The notes below the pieces were generated by a model. The model saw only the letters and a list, made by a program, of their open reading frames with translations. It had not been told where the DNA came from and did no database searches. 17,108 bases of DNA from CF-96 sp036269455 (GTDB lineage Bacteria; Chloroflexota; Dormibacteria; Aeolococcales; Aeolococcaceae), in NCBI GenBank assembly GCA_036269455.1, contig DATARS010000003.1, positions 1 to 17,108 on the forward strand. Reading direction: 5' to 3'. The position numbers were made by a program, and so were the translations under genes. How positions within the stretch are numbered: the first letter of the stretch is position 1; the number at the start of each line of letters is the position of its first letter. Of this stretch, positions 1 to 7,628 are shown piece after piece.

Positions 1-590
1 CCGTCGACTACACGCCGACGACCACCATCACCCAGACCAAGACCGGCGTGCTCGCCGACATCGTCCCCGGCAGCTGCGTGATCGCCACCGGCACCAAGGA
101 TGCGAGCGGCAATGTCGTCGCCTCCAGCGTCCGGCTCAGCCAGCCGGTGAACGGCGCCTGCACCGCCGGCTTCGGCAACCGCCCGGGCGGCGCGGGCAAC
201 GGCCCCCGCCCCACCCCGAACGGCACCCCACGGGCCACCCCGGCGCCCGGCCAGCCCCTGCCCTCCTTCGCGGCGGGCAGGGTGACCGCGGTGAACGGCA
301 CCGCGGTGACCGTCCAGCCCACCACCGGCGCGGCGCAGACGATCACCGTGCCCACCACGGTGACGGTGTCCGAGTCGAACCCGGTCCCGGCGAGTGACCT
401 CAGTGTCGGTGACTGCATCCAGGCGAACGGCAGCAAGGACTCCGGCGGGACCGTCGCCGCGACCGCGCTGTCGATCGTCCCGCCCGGCCCCTCGGGCTGC
501 TTCTCCGGCGGCCGCGGCGGCTTCGGCGGCGGCTTCGGCGGCGGCCGTGGCTTCGGCGGCGGCGGCGCCGGCGCGGCGAACAACGGCTGA
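1..590 (+). CDS. Secreted repeat protein, DUF5666-like, C-terminal part
   Basis: The reading frame is open to the left edge (first full codon at position 3) and ends with TGA at 588-590, so the start and any signal peptide are missing. Two similar beta-rich units are visible, each of the form 'G-V-hydrophobic ... T-V-T ... D-hydrophobic-x-x-G-x-C-hydrophobic-x-A-x-G-x-K-D-x-x-G-x-V-x-A', joined by a Pro/Thr/Gly-rich linker. Each unit has one conserved Cys in the 'G-(S/D)-C-(V/I)' position. The last ~35 residues are a Gly/Phe/Arg-rich low-complexity tail (GGFGGG-type). The repeat pattern resembles DUF5666 domains of exported proteins in high-GC bacteria; the function is unknown. It is separated from the microcompartment genes by a terminator and another gene, and is most likely flank. 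Confidence 0.7.
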   Translation, partial: VDYTPTTTITQTKTGVLADIVPGSCVIATGTKDASGNVVASSVRLSQPVNGACTAGFGNRPGGAGNGPRPTPNGTPRATPAPGQPLPSFAAGRVTAVNGTAVTVQPTTGAAQTITVPTTVTVSESNPVPASDLSVGDCIQANGSKDSGGTVAATALSIVPPGPSGCFSGGRGGFGGGFGGGRGFGGGGAGAANNG

Positions 591-627
591 CCCGGCGCGG
601 CCCCGCGCCGCGACCGGCTGATCGGAG

Positions 628-658
628 AGGAGCCGTCCCCAGGAGGGGGCGGCTCCTT
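628..658 (+). terminator. Hairpin terminator after the left-edge gene
   Basis: A 12-13 bp stem (arms about 628-640 and 645-657, one G-U pair) closes on the 4-base loop AGGA, 37 bases after the stop at 590. Only two T residues follow, so it is a GC-type terminator rather than a classical T-tract one. It ends 18 bases before the next start codon, so it separates the two genes. Confidence 0.65.
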
Positions 659-676
659 CCGTATGCTCTGGGCCCG

Positions 677-2413
677 ATGCTCCCCGCCGGAGGGTTCGCG
701 GCACGCCGCGCGGACCTCCTCGCCCTGCTCGTGTACGGTGGGTTCGCCTGCCTGCTCTTCCTCCCGGCGCTGCACGCGCCGGCGAGCCGCATCATCGGCT
801 ACCCCGGCGACGCCCAGCAGACGATGTGGTTCCTGCGCTGGACCCCCTGGGCGCTGACCCACGGCACCGACCCGCTGGTCACCGGGTATCTCAACCATCC
901 CACCGGCGTGAACCTGATGTGGAACTCGCTCGCGCCGGCGCTGGGAATCGCGCTCTGGCCGGTGAGCGCGACCGCCGGGCTGGTGGTCTCCTACAACGTG
1001 CTCGTCGCCGCCGAGATCGCGCTCTCGGCCTGGTGCGCGTACCTGGCGCTGCGCCGCTTCGTGGCGCGTCCCGTCGCCGCCGGCATCGGCGGGCTGCTCT
1101 ACGGCTTCTCGCCGTTCCTGCTCGCCCACGCCCACGGCCACGCCAAGATCATCTTCGCGCTGCTGCCGCCGCTGCTCCTCATCGTCCTGCACGAGATGCT
1201 GGTGGTGCAGCGCCGCCGCCCGCGCACCTCGGGGATCGCCCTCGGCGCACTCATCGCCCTGCAGCTGCTCGTCTACGAGGAGGGGGTGGTGCTCGCGGTG
1301 ATCGCCGGCACCGCCGCCGCCGCCGTGCTCGCCCTCCTCCACCGCGACCGGGTGCGCGCCGCGCGGCCGCACGCGCTCCGCGCCCTCGCCTGGGCCGGCG
1401 CGACGGTCGTGGTCCTGGGCGCCTACCCGCTCGGGGTGCAGCTGCTCGGGCCGAACCGGATCACCTCCACCGTCCCCGGCGGCAGCGTCTACGTCACCGA
1501 CGTCGCCAACCTGGTGCTGCCCACCGACTACCAGCTGGTGGCGCCCTCACCCGCGACCCGGGTGACCGACCGCCTCTCGGGCAACGAGGCCGAGAACGGC
1601 GCCTACCTGGGCCTCCCCCTGCTCGGGATCGTCGCCCTGTCGGTGCTCTGGCTGCGGGGGCGGCCGGTGGTGCGCTGGGCGCTGATCAGCGCGGCGGTGC
1701 TGCTGCTGCTCTCGCTGGGGCCGCAGCTCCACACCGGTGGCCACGTCAGCCGGCCGCCGCTGCCCTGGCGCGCCGTCGAGGCGCTCCCGGTGGTCGGCGC
1801 CGCCCTGCCGGTGCGCCTCGGCGTCTACGTCGACCTGCTCGTCGCGCTCCTCCTCGCCCTGGTCGTGGCCGAGGCGCTGGGCACGCGGCGGCCGGCCGCC
1901 CAGCGCGCCCTGGCCGGTGGCCTGCTCGCGCTGACGGTGGTCACGCTGCTGCCCCGGGTGCCCTTCCCGTCGACGGCGGTGGGCGTGCCCGCGTTCTTCC
2001 GCGGCGACGGCGTCGCCTCGCTCCCCGCCGGGTCGGTCGCGCTCGTCGCGCCGTTCGCCCACGACGGCCCGTCCGACCCGGCGATGCTCTGGCAGGCGGA
2101 GTCGGAGATGCGCTTTCGCATGCCCGAGGGCTACTTCGTCGGCGTGCGCGGCAAGGGGGTGCGCAGCGACGGCCCCCATCTCTCCGCCACCGGCTCGGCG
2201 ATGATCGCCATCCAGTCGGGGCACGCCGCGCCCGCGCTCACCCCACGGCTGCGCACCCAGGTGATGGACGAGCTCTGCCGCTGGGAGGTGCGCACCGTGC
2301 TGGTCGGGCCCATGGCCCACGAGCAGCGGATGACGACCTTCGTGAGCGCGCTGCTCGGCCGGCCGCCCACGAGGGTCGGCGGCGTGCTGGTCTGGCGCCT
2401 TCCGCAGGGCTGA
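677..2413 (+). CDS. Multi-spanning membrane protein, GT-C glycosyltransferase-like
   Basis: This is a 578-residue integral membrane protein. About ten hydrophobic segments are spread over the first 430 residues (for example residues 12-32, 90-125, 145-180, 195-220, 238-255), followed by a soluble C-terminal domain of about 150 residues. After the first membrane helix comes a loop with 'YPGDAQQTMWFLRW' (Asp45), the position where GT-C fold glycosyltransferases carry their catalytic or metal-binding Asp. These enzymes move a sugar from a polyprenyl-phosphate donor on the outer face of the membrane. I see no family-specific motif that names the donor or acceptor. The ATG at 677 has no clear Shine-Dalgarno site and lies just after the terminator hairpin, so a leaderless message is possible. 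It runs convergent to the dikinase gene with 9 bases between the stops, and has no evident link to the microcompartment. Confidence 0.7.
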   Translation: MLPAGGFAARRADLLALLVYGGFACLLFLPALHAPASRIIGYPGDAQQTMWFLRWTPWALTHGTDPLVTGYLNHPTGVNLMWNSLAPALGIALWPVSATAGLVVSYNVLVAAEIALSAWCAYLALRRFVARPVAAGIGGLLYGFSPFLLAHAHGHAKIIFALLPPLLLIVLHEMLVVQRRRPRTSGIALGALIALQLLVYEEGVVLAVIAGTAAAAVLALLHRDRVRAARPHALRALAWAGATVVVLGAYPLGVQLLGPNRITSTVPGGSVYVTDVANLVLPTDYQLVAPSPATRVTDRLSGNEAENGAYLGLPLLGIVALSVLWLRGRPVVRWALISAAVLLLLSLGPQLHTGGHVSRPPLPWRAVEALPVVGAALPVRLGVYVDLLVALLLALVVAEALGTRRPAAQRALAGGLLALTVVTLLPRVPFPSTAVGVPAFFRGDGVASLPAGSVALVAPFAHDGPSDPAMLWQAESEMRFRMPEGYFVGVRGKGVRSDGPHLSATGSAMIAIQSGHAAPALTPRLRTQVMDELCRWEVRTVLVGPMAHEQRMTTFVSALLGRPPTRVGGVLVWRLPQG

Positions 2414-2422
2414 ACCGCGCGG

Positions 2423-4957
2423 TCAAACCCTGCCGAAGGCGAGGCGCGCCGGCCGCACCTCGTCGCCGTCGACCGCGAAGAGCCGGAAGCCGAGACCGTG
2501 CAGGGTGGCGGCGATCTCCTCGGAGACGGGCCCGCTGAGCCGCATGCCGATCTCGCACCCGGGATGCTCGGCGGCGGCCGTGGCGACGGCGGCGAGCAGG
2601 CTGTGCAGGGTGGGGTCGATGGCGAAGCGAGGGTCGGTGTCGATGAGGCCGCGCTTGACGTATTCGTCGAGCGGATGCTGGGTGAGCAGCTGCCGCGCCG
2701 GGATGCCGAACATCGCCGCCTGCATCACCCGGACCTCGAGCCAGACGACGTCGCTGACCTCGGCGATCCCGCCGGAGAGGAGCGCCCCGCGCGGGCTGGT
2801 CAGGTAGGTGCCGATCCGAACCCGTCCCCCGGGGCTGCCGAGGTCGCGCAGCGCCCGGGCCTCGCGCGGGTCGGAGACGTGGCGGACCGCCAGGTGGATG
2901 GGTCCGGCGTGGCCGCTGCGCGCCGCGGCGGTGGAGAGCCCGGCGAACTGCGCCGAGAGCAGCGCGGGGAGGCCGACCGGCACCGACAGCTGCGGGTAGT
3001 GGGTGAGCAGCTGGGTCTGCTGCATCAGCTCGCGCGACTCGTCGGCCTTGAAGTCGATGGCGCGGATCCCCACCTCGGCGGAGCCGGCGGCGCGGAGCAG
3101 CGGCTCGAAGACCTCGGCGATCACCGCCTCGACCCGGCTGAGGTCGAGGGAGTCGAGCTCGCGCTGGGCGAGCAGGGACTCGATGAGCCCGTCGAGATGG
3201 CCGGTGGCGGCGAGCACGTCGTCGACGCTGGTCACCACCCCGGTGGCGCCGCGCTCGAGCACGGTGGTGACGTGCTCGGCGGTGGTGACCCGGCCGAGGA
3301 TGCGGCAGCCGGAGCGGCCGTCGGCCGCGGCGAGGAGGAAGCCGAGATCCGGGTTGGACGCGGCCGGCGCGGTCATCGGCAGCGCGCCGGTGAAGACGTC
3401 GCCGCTGAGCCCGTCGAGGGAGATCGGGTCACCCTCCTCGACGACCCGCCCGCCGACCGCGAGGCGGCCGCGGTCGGGCTCGATGCGCGCCTCGCCGCAG
3501 CCGACCACGCAGGGCTTGGCGAGCGCCCGCGCGACCACCGCGGCGTGGCTGGTGGCGCCGCCGGTGGCGGTGAGGATGCCGCAGGCGGCGATCATGCCGT
3601 GGAGGTCGACCGGGCTGGTGATCGGCCGCGCGAGGATCACCGCCTCGCCGTGGGCGGCGCGCTGGGCGGCCCGGTCGGCGTCGAGCACCAGCGTCCCGCT
3701 CACCTGTCCCGGCGCCGCACCCACCCCGGTGGTCAGCAGCCGGCCCTGCGCCCTCGCCGCGGCCACCGAGCCCTCGGCGAACTGGGGGCGCTCGAGCTGG
3801 CGGATCTGGCCGGCGCTCACCGCCGACAGGGCGTCGCCCGCCTCGACCCGCGCCTCGCGGAGCAGGTCGGCGGCGATGCGGATGGCCGCCTCGGGGGTGC
3901 GCTTGGCGCTGCGCACCTGGAGCAGGTAGAGGCGGCCGCGCTCGACGGTGAACTCGATGTCGAGGACGTCGCCGAGGCTGCGCTCGAGCTGGAGGCAGCG
4001 GTCGCGGAGCTCGCCGAAGAGCTCGGGGAGGCGCGCGCCGGCGCTGGCGATGGGTTCGGGGGTGGCGGTGCCGGCGACGACGTCCTCGCCCTGGCCGCCC
4101 TCGAGGTACTCGCCGTAGAGCTGCGGGTCGCCGGTGACCGGGTTGCGGGTGAAGACCACCCCCGATCCCGACGGCCTCCCCAGGTTGCCGAAGACCATCG
4201 ACTGCACCACCACCGCGGTGCCGAGGTCGTGGGGGATGCGGTGGAAGTCGCGGTAGGTGACCGCGCGGCGGTTGTTCCAGGAGCGGAAGACCGCCTCGAT
4301 GGCGCCGCTCAACTGCCGCCGCGGATCACTGGGGACCTCCTCGCCGGCGTCGTCGTCGACCGCCCGCTGGCAGAGTGCCCAGAGCTCGTCGTAGAGCGCG
4401 CCGGGGTCGGTGGCCGACCGCACCCGGTCGCCGAGGTCGCCGACCGCCTCGGCGATGACGTCGCCGGAGGCGCCGAGCACGATCTCCGAGTACATGCGGT
4501 GGAAGCGCACCAGCACGTCGGCCATGAAGCGCAGGTCGCCGCTGGCCTCGGCGATCGCCACCGCGGTCTCGCGGTTGAGGCCGAGGTTGAGGACGGTGTC
4601 CATCATCCCCGGCATCGAGACCGGAGCCCCGGAGCGCACCGAGATCAGCAGCGGCACCGGGCCCGAGCCGAAGCTCTTGCCGGTGTGCCGCTCCAGGGTG
4701 GCCAGGTGGTCGAGCACCTCGTCGAGGAGCCCCGCGGGCACCGCGCCCTCGGCCATCACGCCGCGGCAGGCGTCGGTGGTGATGATGAAGCCCGGCGGAA
4801 CCGGGAGCCCCTCGGCGGTGAGCCGGGCGAGACCCGCGCCCTTGCCGCCGAGCAGCCGCACCTGGCGGTGGTCCGCCTCGCCGAACGCGAGCACGCAGCG
4901 CACCGCCGGGAGGACGCTCACCGGGGAGCCGGGCCGGACGCCGACCGCGTCGCTCAC
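2423..4957 (-). CDS. Pyruvate phosphate dikinase-like enzyme with a degenerate PEP/pyruvate domain
   Basis: An 844-residue protein of almost full PPDK length. The GTG start at 4957 overlaps the upstream stop by 4 bases (GTGA), so the two genes are translationally coupled. The ATP-grasp half is canonical: 'LLGGKGAGLARL' (residues ~35-46), 'SVRSGAPVSMPGMMDTVLNLGL' region (~106-127), 'GGQGEDVVAGTATPEPI' (~287-303) and 'LQVRSAKRTPEAA' (~346-358). The swivel domain is also intact, 'ATGGATSHAAVVA' with the phosphorylated His at about 471. The C-terminal third (500-844) can still be aligned to the PPDK TIM barrel (for example 'LDEYVKRGLIDTDP', 763-776), but the family's GTNDLTQ segment reads 'WLEVRVMQ' and the C-G-E-H-G-G catalytic cysteine loop reads 'GMRLSG'. 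By family knowledge it should bind ATP and form phosphohistidine; transfer to pyruvate looks lost. It is the last gene of the minus-strand microcompartment operon. The true acceptor is unknown. Confidence 0.85.
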   Translation of the reverse strand: MSDAVGVRPGSPVSVLPAVRCVLAFGEADHRQVRLLGGKGAGLARLTAEGLPVPPGFIITTDACRGVMAEGAVPAGLLDEVLDHLATLERHTGKSFGSGPVPLLISVRSGAPVSMPGMMDTVLNLGLNRETAVAIAEASGDLRFMADVLVRFHRMYSEIVLGASGDVIAEAVGDLGDRVRSATDPGALYDELWALCQRAVDDDAGEEVPSDPRRQLSGAIEAVFRSWNNRRAVTYRDFHRIPHDLGTAVVVQSMVFGNLGRPSGSGVVFTRNPVTGDPQLYGEYLEGGQGEDVVAGTATPEPIASAGARLPELFGELRDRCLQLERSLGDVLDIEFTVERGRLYLLQVRSAKRTPEAAIRIAADLLREARVEAGDALSAVSAGQIRQLERPQFAEGSVAAARAQGRLLTTGVGAAPGQVSGTLVLDADRAAQRAAHGEAVILARPITSPVDLHGMIAACGILTATGGATSHAAVVARALAKPCVVGCGEARIEPDRGRLAVGGRVVEEGDPISLDGLSGDVFTGALPMTAPAASNPDLGFLLAAADGRSGCRILGRVTTAEHVTTVLERGATGVVTSVDDVLAATGHLDGLIESLLAQRELDSLDLSRVEAVIAEVFEPLLRAAGSAEVGIRAIDFKADESRELMQQTQLLTHYPQLSVPVGLPALLSAQFAGLSTAAARSGHAGPIHLAVRHVSDPREARALRDLGSPGGRVRIGTYLTSPRGALLSGGIAEVSDVVWLEVRVMQAAMFGIPARQLLTQHPLDEYVKRGLIDTDPRFAIDPTLHSLLAAVATAAAEHPGCEIGMRLSGPVSEEIAATLHGLGFRLFAVDGDEVRPARLAFGRV

Positions 4958-5628
4958 TCCCTGCGCGCCCGTCCCATGGTGCGCAGCAGGTCCTCGTGGA
5001 ACTCGAACCAGACGTTGTGCACCGAGTCGACGGTCGGCGTGGAGACATAGGCGGTGTCGCCCTCGTCGACCCTGCGCATCGCCACCTCGAGACGCCGCGC
5101 GTAGCGCTCGAAGCGCGGGTCGCGGCGGGAGAGCGCGCCGAGGATGTCGCAGAGCTGCTGCACCGCCCGGTCGACCCTGGTGACGACCTTGGCGTCGTAC
5201 TCGGGGTCGCCGTGGTCGTTGGTCACCTTGCGACCGCCGACGTCGACCTGGTGCCAGAGGGCGAGCGCGTCGAGGAAGCGCCGATTGACGACCTCGAACT
5301 GGTCGGCGAGCCGCACCGCCTCGCCGTCGCGGCGCAGCTCGGCGTAGCATTCCGCCGCGTACTCCTCGACCCGGCCCTGGGCGCTGTCGCCGGCGAGCGC
5401 CTGCTCGCCGACCAGGACGATGTGCCCGGCCTGCTCGAGGTCGCGCATCGCGCCATCGACCTCGGCGAGGGTGACTCCGGTGGCGGAGCTGACCGACCCG
5501 GCGCTCGCCATCTTCTTGAGGACGATGCTGTTGAGGACCTCGAAGTGGAGGCGGTCGAGCTGCACCCCATCCGCCCCCGGAGCGGGCAGGACGTCGACCT
5601 GGAGATCCGGTTGCGCCTCTCTGTCCAT
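4954..5628 (-). CDS. Winged-helix-like protein coupled to the dikinase
   Basis: A 224-residue soluble protein that I do not recognise as a named family. Residues about 24-75 look like a winged-helix DNA-binding fold: a helix 'RLHFEVLNSIVLKKM', a helix-turn-helix 'GSVSSATGVTLAEVDGAMRDLEQAG', then a short wing. Residues 86-220 are mainly helical and charged, ending in a conserved-looking 'DSVHNVWFEFHEDLLRTMGR' stretch (201-220). Its stop overlaps the dikinase GTG by 4 bases, so the two products are probably made in equal amounts and may interact. It could be a transcription regulator, or a partner or regulator of the dikinase that uses a winged-helix fold for protein contact. The ATG at 5628 has only a weak Shine-Dalgarno (GGTGAG directly before it), so the start is less certain; an inverted-repeat region lies upstream. 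Confidence 0.7.
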   Translation of the reverse strand: MDREAQPDLQVDVLPAPGADGVQLDRLHFEVLNSIVLKKMASAGSVSSATGVTLAEVDGAMRDLEQAGHIVLVGEQALAGDSAQGRVEEYAAECYAELRRDGEAVRLADQFEVVNRRFLDALALWHQVDVGGRKVTNDHGDPEYDAKVVTRVDRAVQQLCDILGALSRRDPRFERYARRLEVAMRRVDEGDTAYVSTPTVDSVHNVWFEFHEDLLRTMGRARRE

Positions 5629-5701
5629 CTCACCAACTCAGTGGGCTGTCGATGAGGCGTCATGTTCAGCGATGACGCGGCCACTGACGATGGGACGACC
5701 G

Positions 5702-5740
5702 GACAATCTCCCGTTGTCGTCACTATCTCCGCGCGACAAC
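5702..5740. promoter_or_regulatory. Overlapping inverted repeats upstream of the winged-helix gene
   Basis: GACAA (5702-5706) pairs with TTGTC (5714-5718), and GTTGTCG (5713-5719) pairs perfectly with CGACAAC (5734-5740) across 14 bases. The middle arm can therefore pair with either neighbour. The site lies in the 127-base gap between the minus-strand shell gene stop (5756) and the next start (5628). It could be a dimer operator, a switching RNA hairpin, or the 3' hairpin of the shell gene message. No T-tract follows on the minus strand. Confidence 0.4.
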
Positions 5741-5755
5741 TGGACCAGCCGGTCG

Positions 5756-6046
5756 TCAGCGCACCGGCGCCCGGCGCAGCACCCCGCTCACGTCCTCGTG
5801 GGGACGGGGGATGACGTGGGCGGACACCACCCGGCCGACACGGCCCGCGGCGGCGGCGCCGGCGTCGACGGCGGCCTGGGTCGCACCCACGTCGCCGCGC
5901 ACGATGATGGTGATCAGCCCGCCACCGGGCTGCTGGCGTGCCACCAGTGACACGTTGGCGGCCTTCACCATCGCGTCGGCCGCCTCGATCGCCGCCGCCA
6001 GGCCCACGGTCTCGACCAGTCCCAGGGCGACGCCATGGTCAGCCAT
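5756..6046 (-). CDS. BMC-H shell protein (divergent copy)
   Basis: A 96-residue single BMC-domain protein of PduA/PduJ type, which forms hexagonal tiles of the microcompartment facets. It shows the family hallmarks 'ALGLVET-GLAAAIEAADAMVKAANV' (residues 7-32), 'VRGDVGA' (49-55) and 'VVSAHVIPRPHEDV' near residue 80. The pore loop is QPGGGL, against the KIGSGL type of PduA. It is clearly more diverged than the two plus-strand copies, which match each other almost exactly. The ATG at 6046 has GGAGGA about 10 bases upstream. It lies inside the minus-strand enzyme operon, between the unknown 475-residue protein and the winged-helix gene, and is followed by the inverted-repeat region at 5702-5740. 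Confidence 0.95.
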   Translation of the reverse strand: MADHGVALGLVETVGLAAAIEAADAMVKAANVSLVARQQPGGGLITIIVRGDVGATQAAVDAGAAAAGRVGRVVSAHVIPRPHEDVSGVLRRAPVR

Positions 6047-6087
6047 CGGATGGCGCTCCTCCGCTCACACGCGAACACACACGGCCA

Positions 6088-6115
6088 GGAGCGCGGACCT
6101 CACGGCCCGCGCTCC
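6088..6115 (-). other. Intercistronic GC hairpin
   Basis: A perfect 9-bp inverted repeat, GGAGCGCGG (6088-6096) and CCGCGCTCC (6107-6115), with a 10-base loop, starts 11 bases after the stop of the 475-residue gene and before the shell gene start at 6046. No T-tract follows, so a partial terminator or an mRNA-stabilising/processing hairpin is the likely role. Confidence 0.5.
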
Positions 6116-6126
6116 CCACCGGTTCC

Positions 6127-7554
6127 TTACAGCCAGCGCCCCTTGGAGGCGCGGAGGTCGGCGTCCTGCGAGAAGGGCAGGTAGCCGGCGCCGGAGAAGA
6201 TCTTCTGCGGGACCACCACCTGCACGAAGTTGCGCTTGGTGATCTCGTAGTAGTACTGCGAGACGCGGGAGTCGATCTCCCAGAAGTCGAACTTCCGGCA
6301 GACCTCGTCGTAGGCCCCCGCCCGGCGCAGATGGGGGAGGATCATCTCGATGTAATAGCTGTAGATGCCGTTGGTGCACAGCTGACGGCGGGACATCTTG
6401 GCCGTCTTCTTGTACATCTTGAAGGTGGAATCCTGGATCTTGGCGATGTCGCCGGCGACGTCCTTGATCGGGAGCGACTTGACCTCGCCCATCGGGGTGT
6501 CGAACTTCTCGCGGGAGAAGATCGCGCCGCCGGTGATGTACGGGATGTAGTTCTTGGGCAGGGTGAAGGTCGTCGAGATGTCGTTGACCCGGATCTCCCG
6601 CGTCCCCATGAGGTTGGGGTCGATCACCACCGCGAGCGTGTACGCGTGGGGCAGCCCCTCGCAGATGTCGCTCCAGTGGAACACCTCCTCGTTGCAGAAG
6701 AGGTCACGGATGATCAGGATGCGGCCGTCGGGCAGCGGGTAGGGACCGGTGTCGCCGAGGCCCAGGCGGCAGTCGTAGTGGTCGAAGAAGGCGAGCAGCT
6801 CGGCGGTCGCGTTGAACTGGGTGAACTGGTTCGCACGCTCGGAGCCGGGCTCGAAGTTCTCGACCTGGTTCATGACCATGTCGATCACGGACTGGTCATG
6901 GATCTGGCAGCGATAGCGGTCCTGCGAGTTCAGGATCAGCCCGTCCTGGCGCTTGCCCCAGAGGACGCGCTGCATGAACTTGAGGATGATGTTGGACTCC
7001 TCGACGTAGTCGTCGGCGTCCATCACCTCGAGGGCGAGCAGGCCGCAGCGGCCCATGCCGAACGCCACCGCGCCCAGGCACCAGTCGTGCACGCAGTTGA
7101 TCTTGGTGCCGATCTCCTTGCGCGCGCTCGCACCGATGTCGATCACGCCCTGGGCACCGATCTGGTCGGTGACGTAGCGCATGATCTCGGGGTAGCGGTA
7201 GAACTCGTTCATGAACGCCAGGATCTCGTACTCCTGGCGGGGGATCATTCCCGAGACACCCTCGGTGGCCCGCATCACCAGGACGTCCCAGATGTTCCAG
7301 GCGAGGTAGTTGTTGAGGTCGTTGAGCTCGTCGAGGGTGAACTGGTCGTTCAGCACCTCGGCGTGGCTGACCTTCTCCAGCACGCCGCTCTTCGCGCGGC
7401 TGCGCATCTGCTTGTCGCCCTTGATGCCGTCGACCACCGGCTCCATGCCGACGAAGTTGCCGGTGTAGACCAGATCCTGGTACCGAAGACCGTCGTCGTC
7501 GGGCTCGTACCGCTTGGTGAACTCGGCCTGACCCGACCGCTCCATGACAGCCAC
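6127..7554 (-). CDS. Unassigned 475-residue protein, candidate core enzyme of the compartment
   Basis: I do not recognise the family. The product is soluble and unusually rich in Asn, Tyr, Phe, Ile, Lys and Asp for such a GC-rich genome, with little Ala, which suggests a strongly constrained enzyme core. Candidate active-site or metal residues cluster at C154-x-H156-x-x-C159 with C170, C216-x-x-H219, H258-x-x-C261, and C287 ... H293 ... C298 ... H303. The GTG at 7554 is preferred as start because GGAGG lies 8 bases before it; an ATG at 7545 is the alternative. It sits directly downstream of a stand-alone phosphohistidine swivel domain (74-base gap) and upstream of a shell gene. By analogy with multi-subunit dikinases such as phenylphosphate synthase it could be the substrate-binding subunit that receives phosphate from the swivel His; it could equally be the signature enzyme of this compartment. 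Both are inference. Confidence 0.8.
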   Translation of the reverse strand: MAVMERSGQAEFTKRYEPDDDGLRYQDLVYTGNFVGMEPVVDGIKGDKQMRSRAKSGVLEKVSHAEVLNDQFTLDELNDLNNYLAWNIWDVLVMRATEGVSGMIPRQEYEILAFMNEFYRYPEIMRYVTDQIGAQGVIDIGASARKEIGTKINCVHDWCLGAVAFGMGRCGLLALEVMDADDYVEESNIILKFMQRVLWGKRQDGLILNSQDRYRCQIHDQSVIDMVMNQVENFEPGSERANQFTQFNATAELLAFFDHYDCRLGLGDTGPYPLPDGRILIIRDLFCNEEVFHWSDICEGLPHAYTLAVVIDPNLMGTREIRVNDISTTFTLPKNYIPYITGGAIFSREKFDTPMGEVKSLPIKDVAGDIAKIQDSTFKMYKKTAKMSRRQLCTNGIYSYYIEMILPHLRRAGAYDEVCRKFDFWEIDSRVSQYYYEITKRNFVQVVVPQKIFSGAGYLPFSQDADLRASKGRWL

Positions 7555-7588
7555 AGGGTGTTCCTCCCGAGATGGTGTTGGGACCCGT

Positions 7589-7613
7589 GCCCCCTGCCGA
7601 CTCGGGCGGGGGC
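7589..7613 (-). other. Intercistronic GC hairpin
   Basis: GCCCCC (7589-7594) pairs with GGGGGC (7608-7613), and inner bases 7596-7606 (GCCGA / TCGGG) extend the stem with a bulge. It lies 16 bases after the swivel-domain stop and before the Shine-Dalgarno of the 475-residue gene, so it may set the ratio of the two products. There is no T-tract. Confidence 0.45.
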
Positions 7614-7628
7614 TGCCGGCGGCCCGTG

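Noticed and set aside
490..590. GGC-rich repeats at the end of the left-edge gene as a repeat array
   Set aside because: They are codons of a Gly-rich protein tail with irregular spacing, not a DNA repeat array or CRISPR.
8..1372. Long minus-strand open frame of 454 codons over the left end
   Set aside because: It is antisense to two better-supported genes, has Arg/Gly/Pro-rich non-protein-like composition, and reflects the lack of stops in GC-rich DNA. The same applies to other long frames opposite the dikinase, the regulator and the aldehyde dehydrogenase operon.
2423..4957. Reading the dikinase as ordinary housekeeping PPDK
   Set aside because: The catalytic Cys loop and the GTNDLTQ segment are missing, and the gene is coupled within an operon that contains a shell gene.
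2498..5050. 850-codon plus-strand open frame opposite the dikinase gene
   Set aside because: The minus frame has unmistakable PPDK motifs; the plus frame has no motif and a Gly/Glu/Ala/His-biased composition typical of an antisense shadow.
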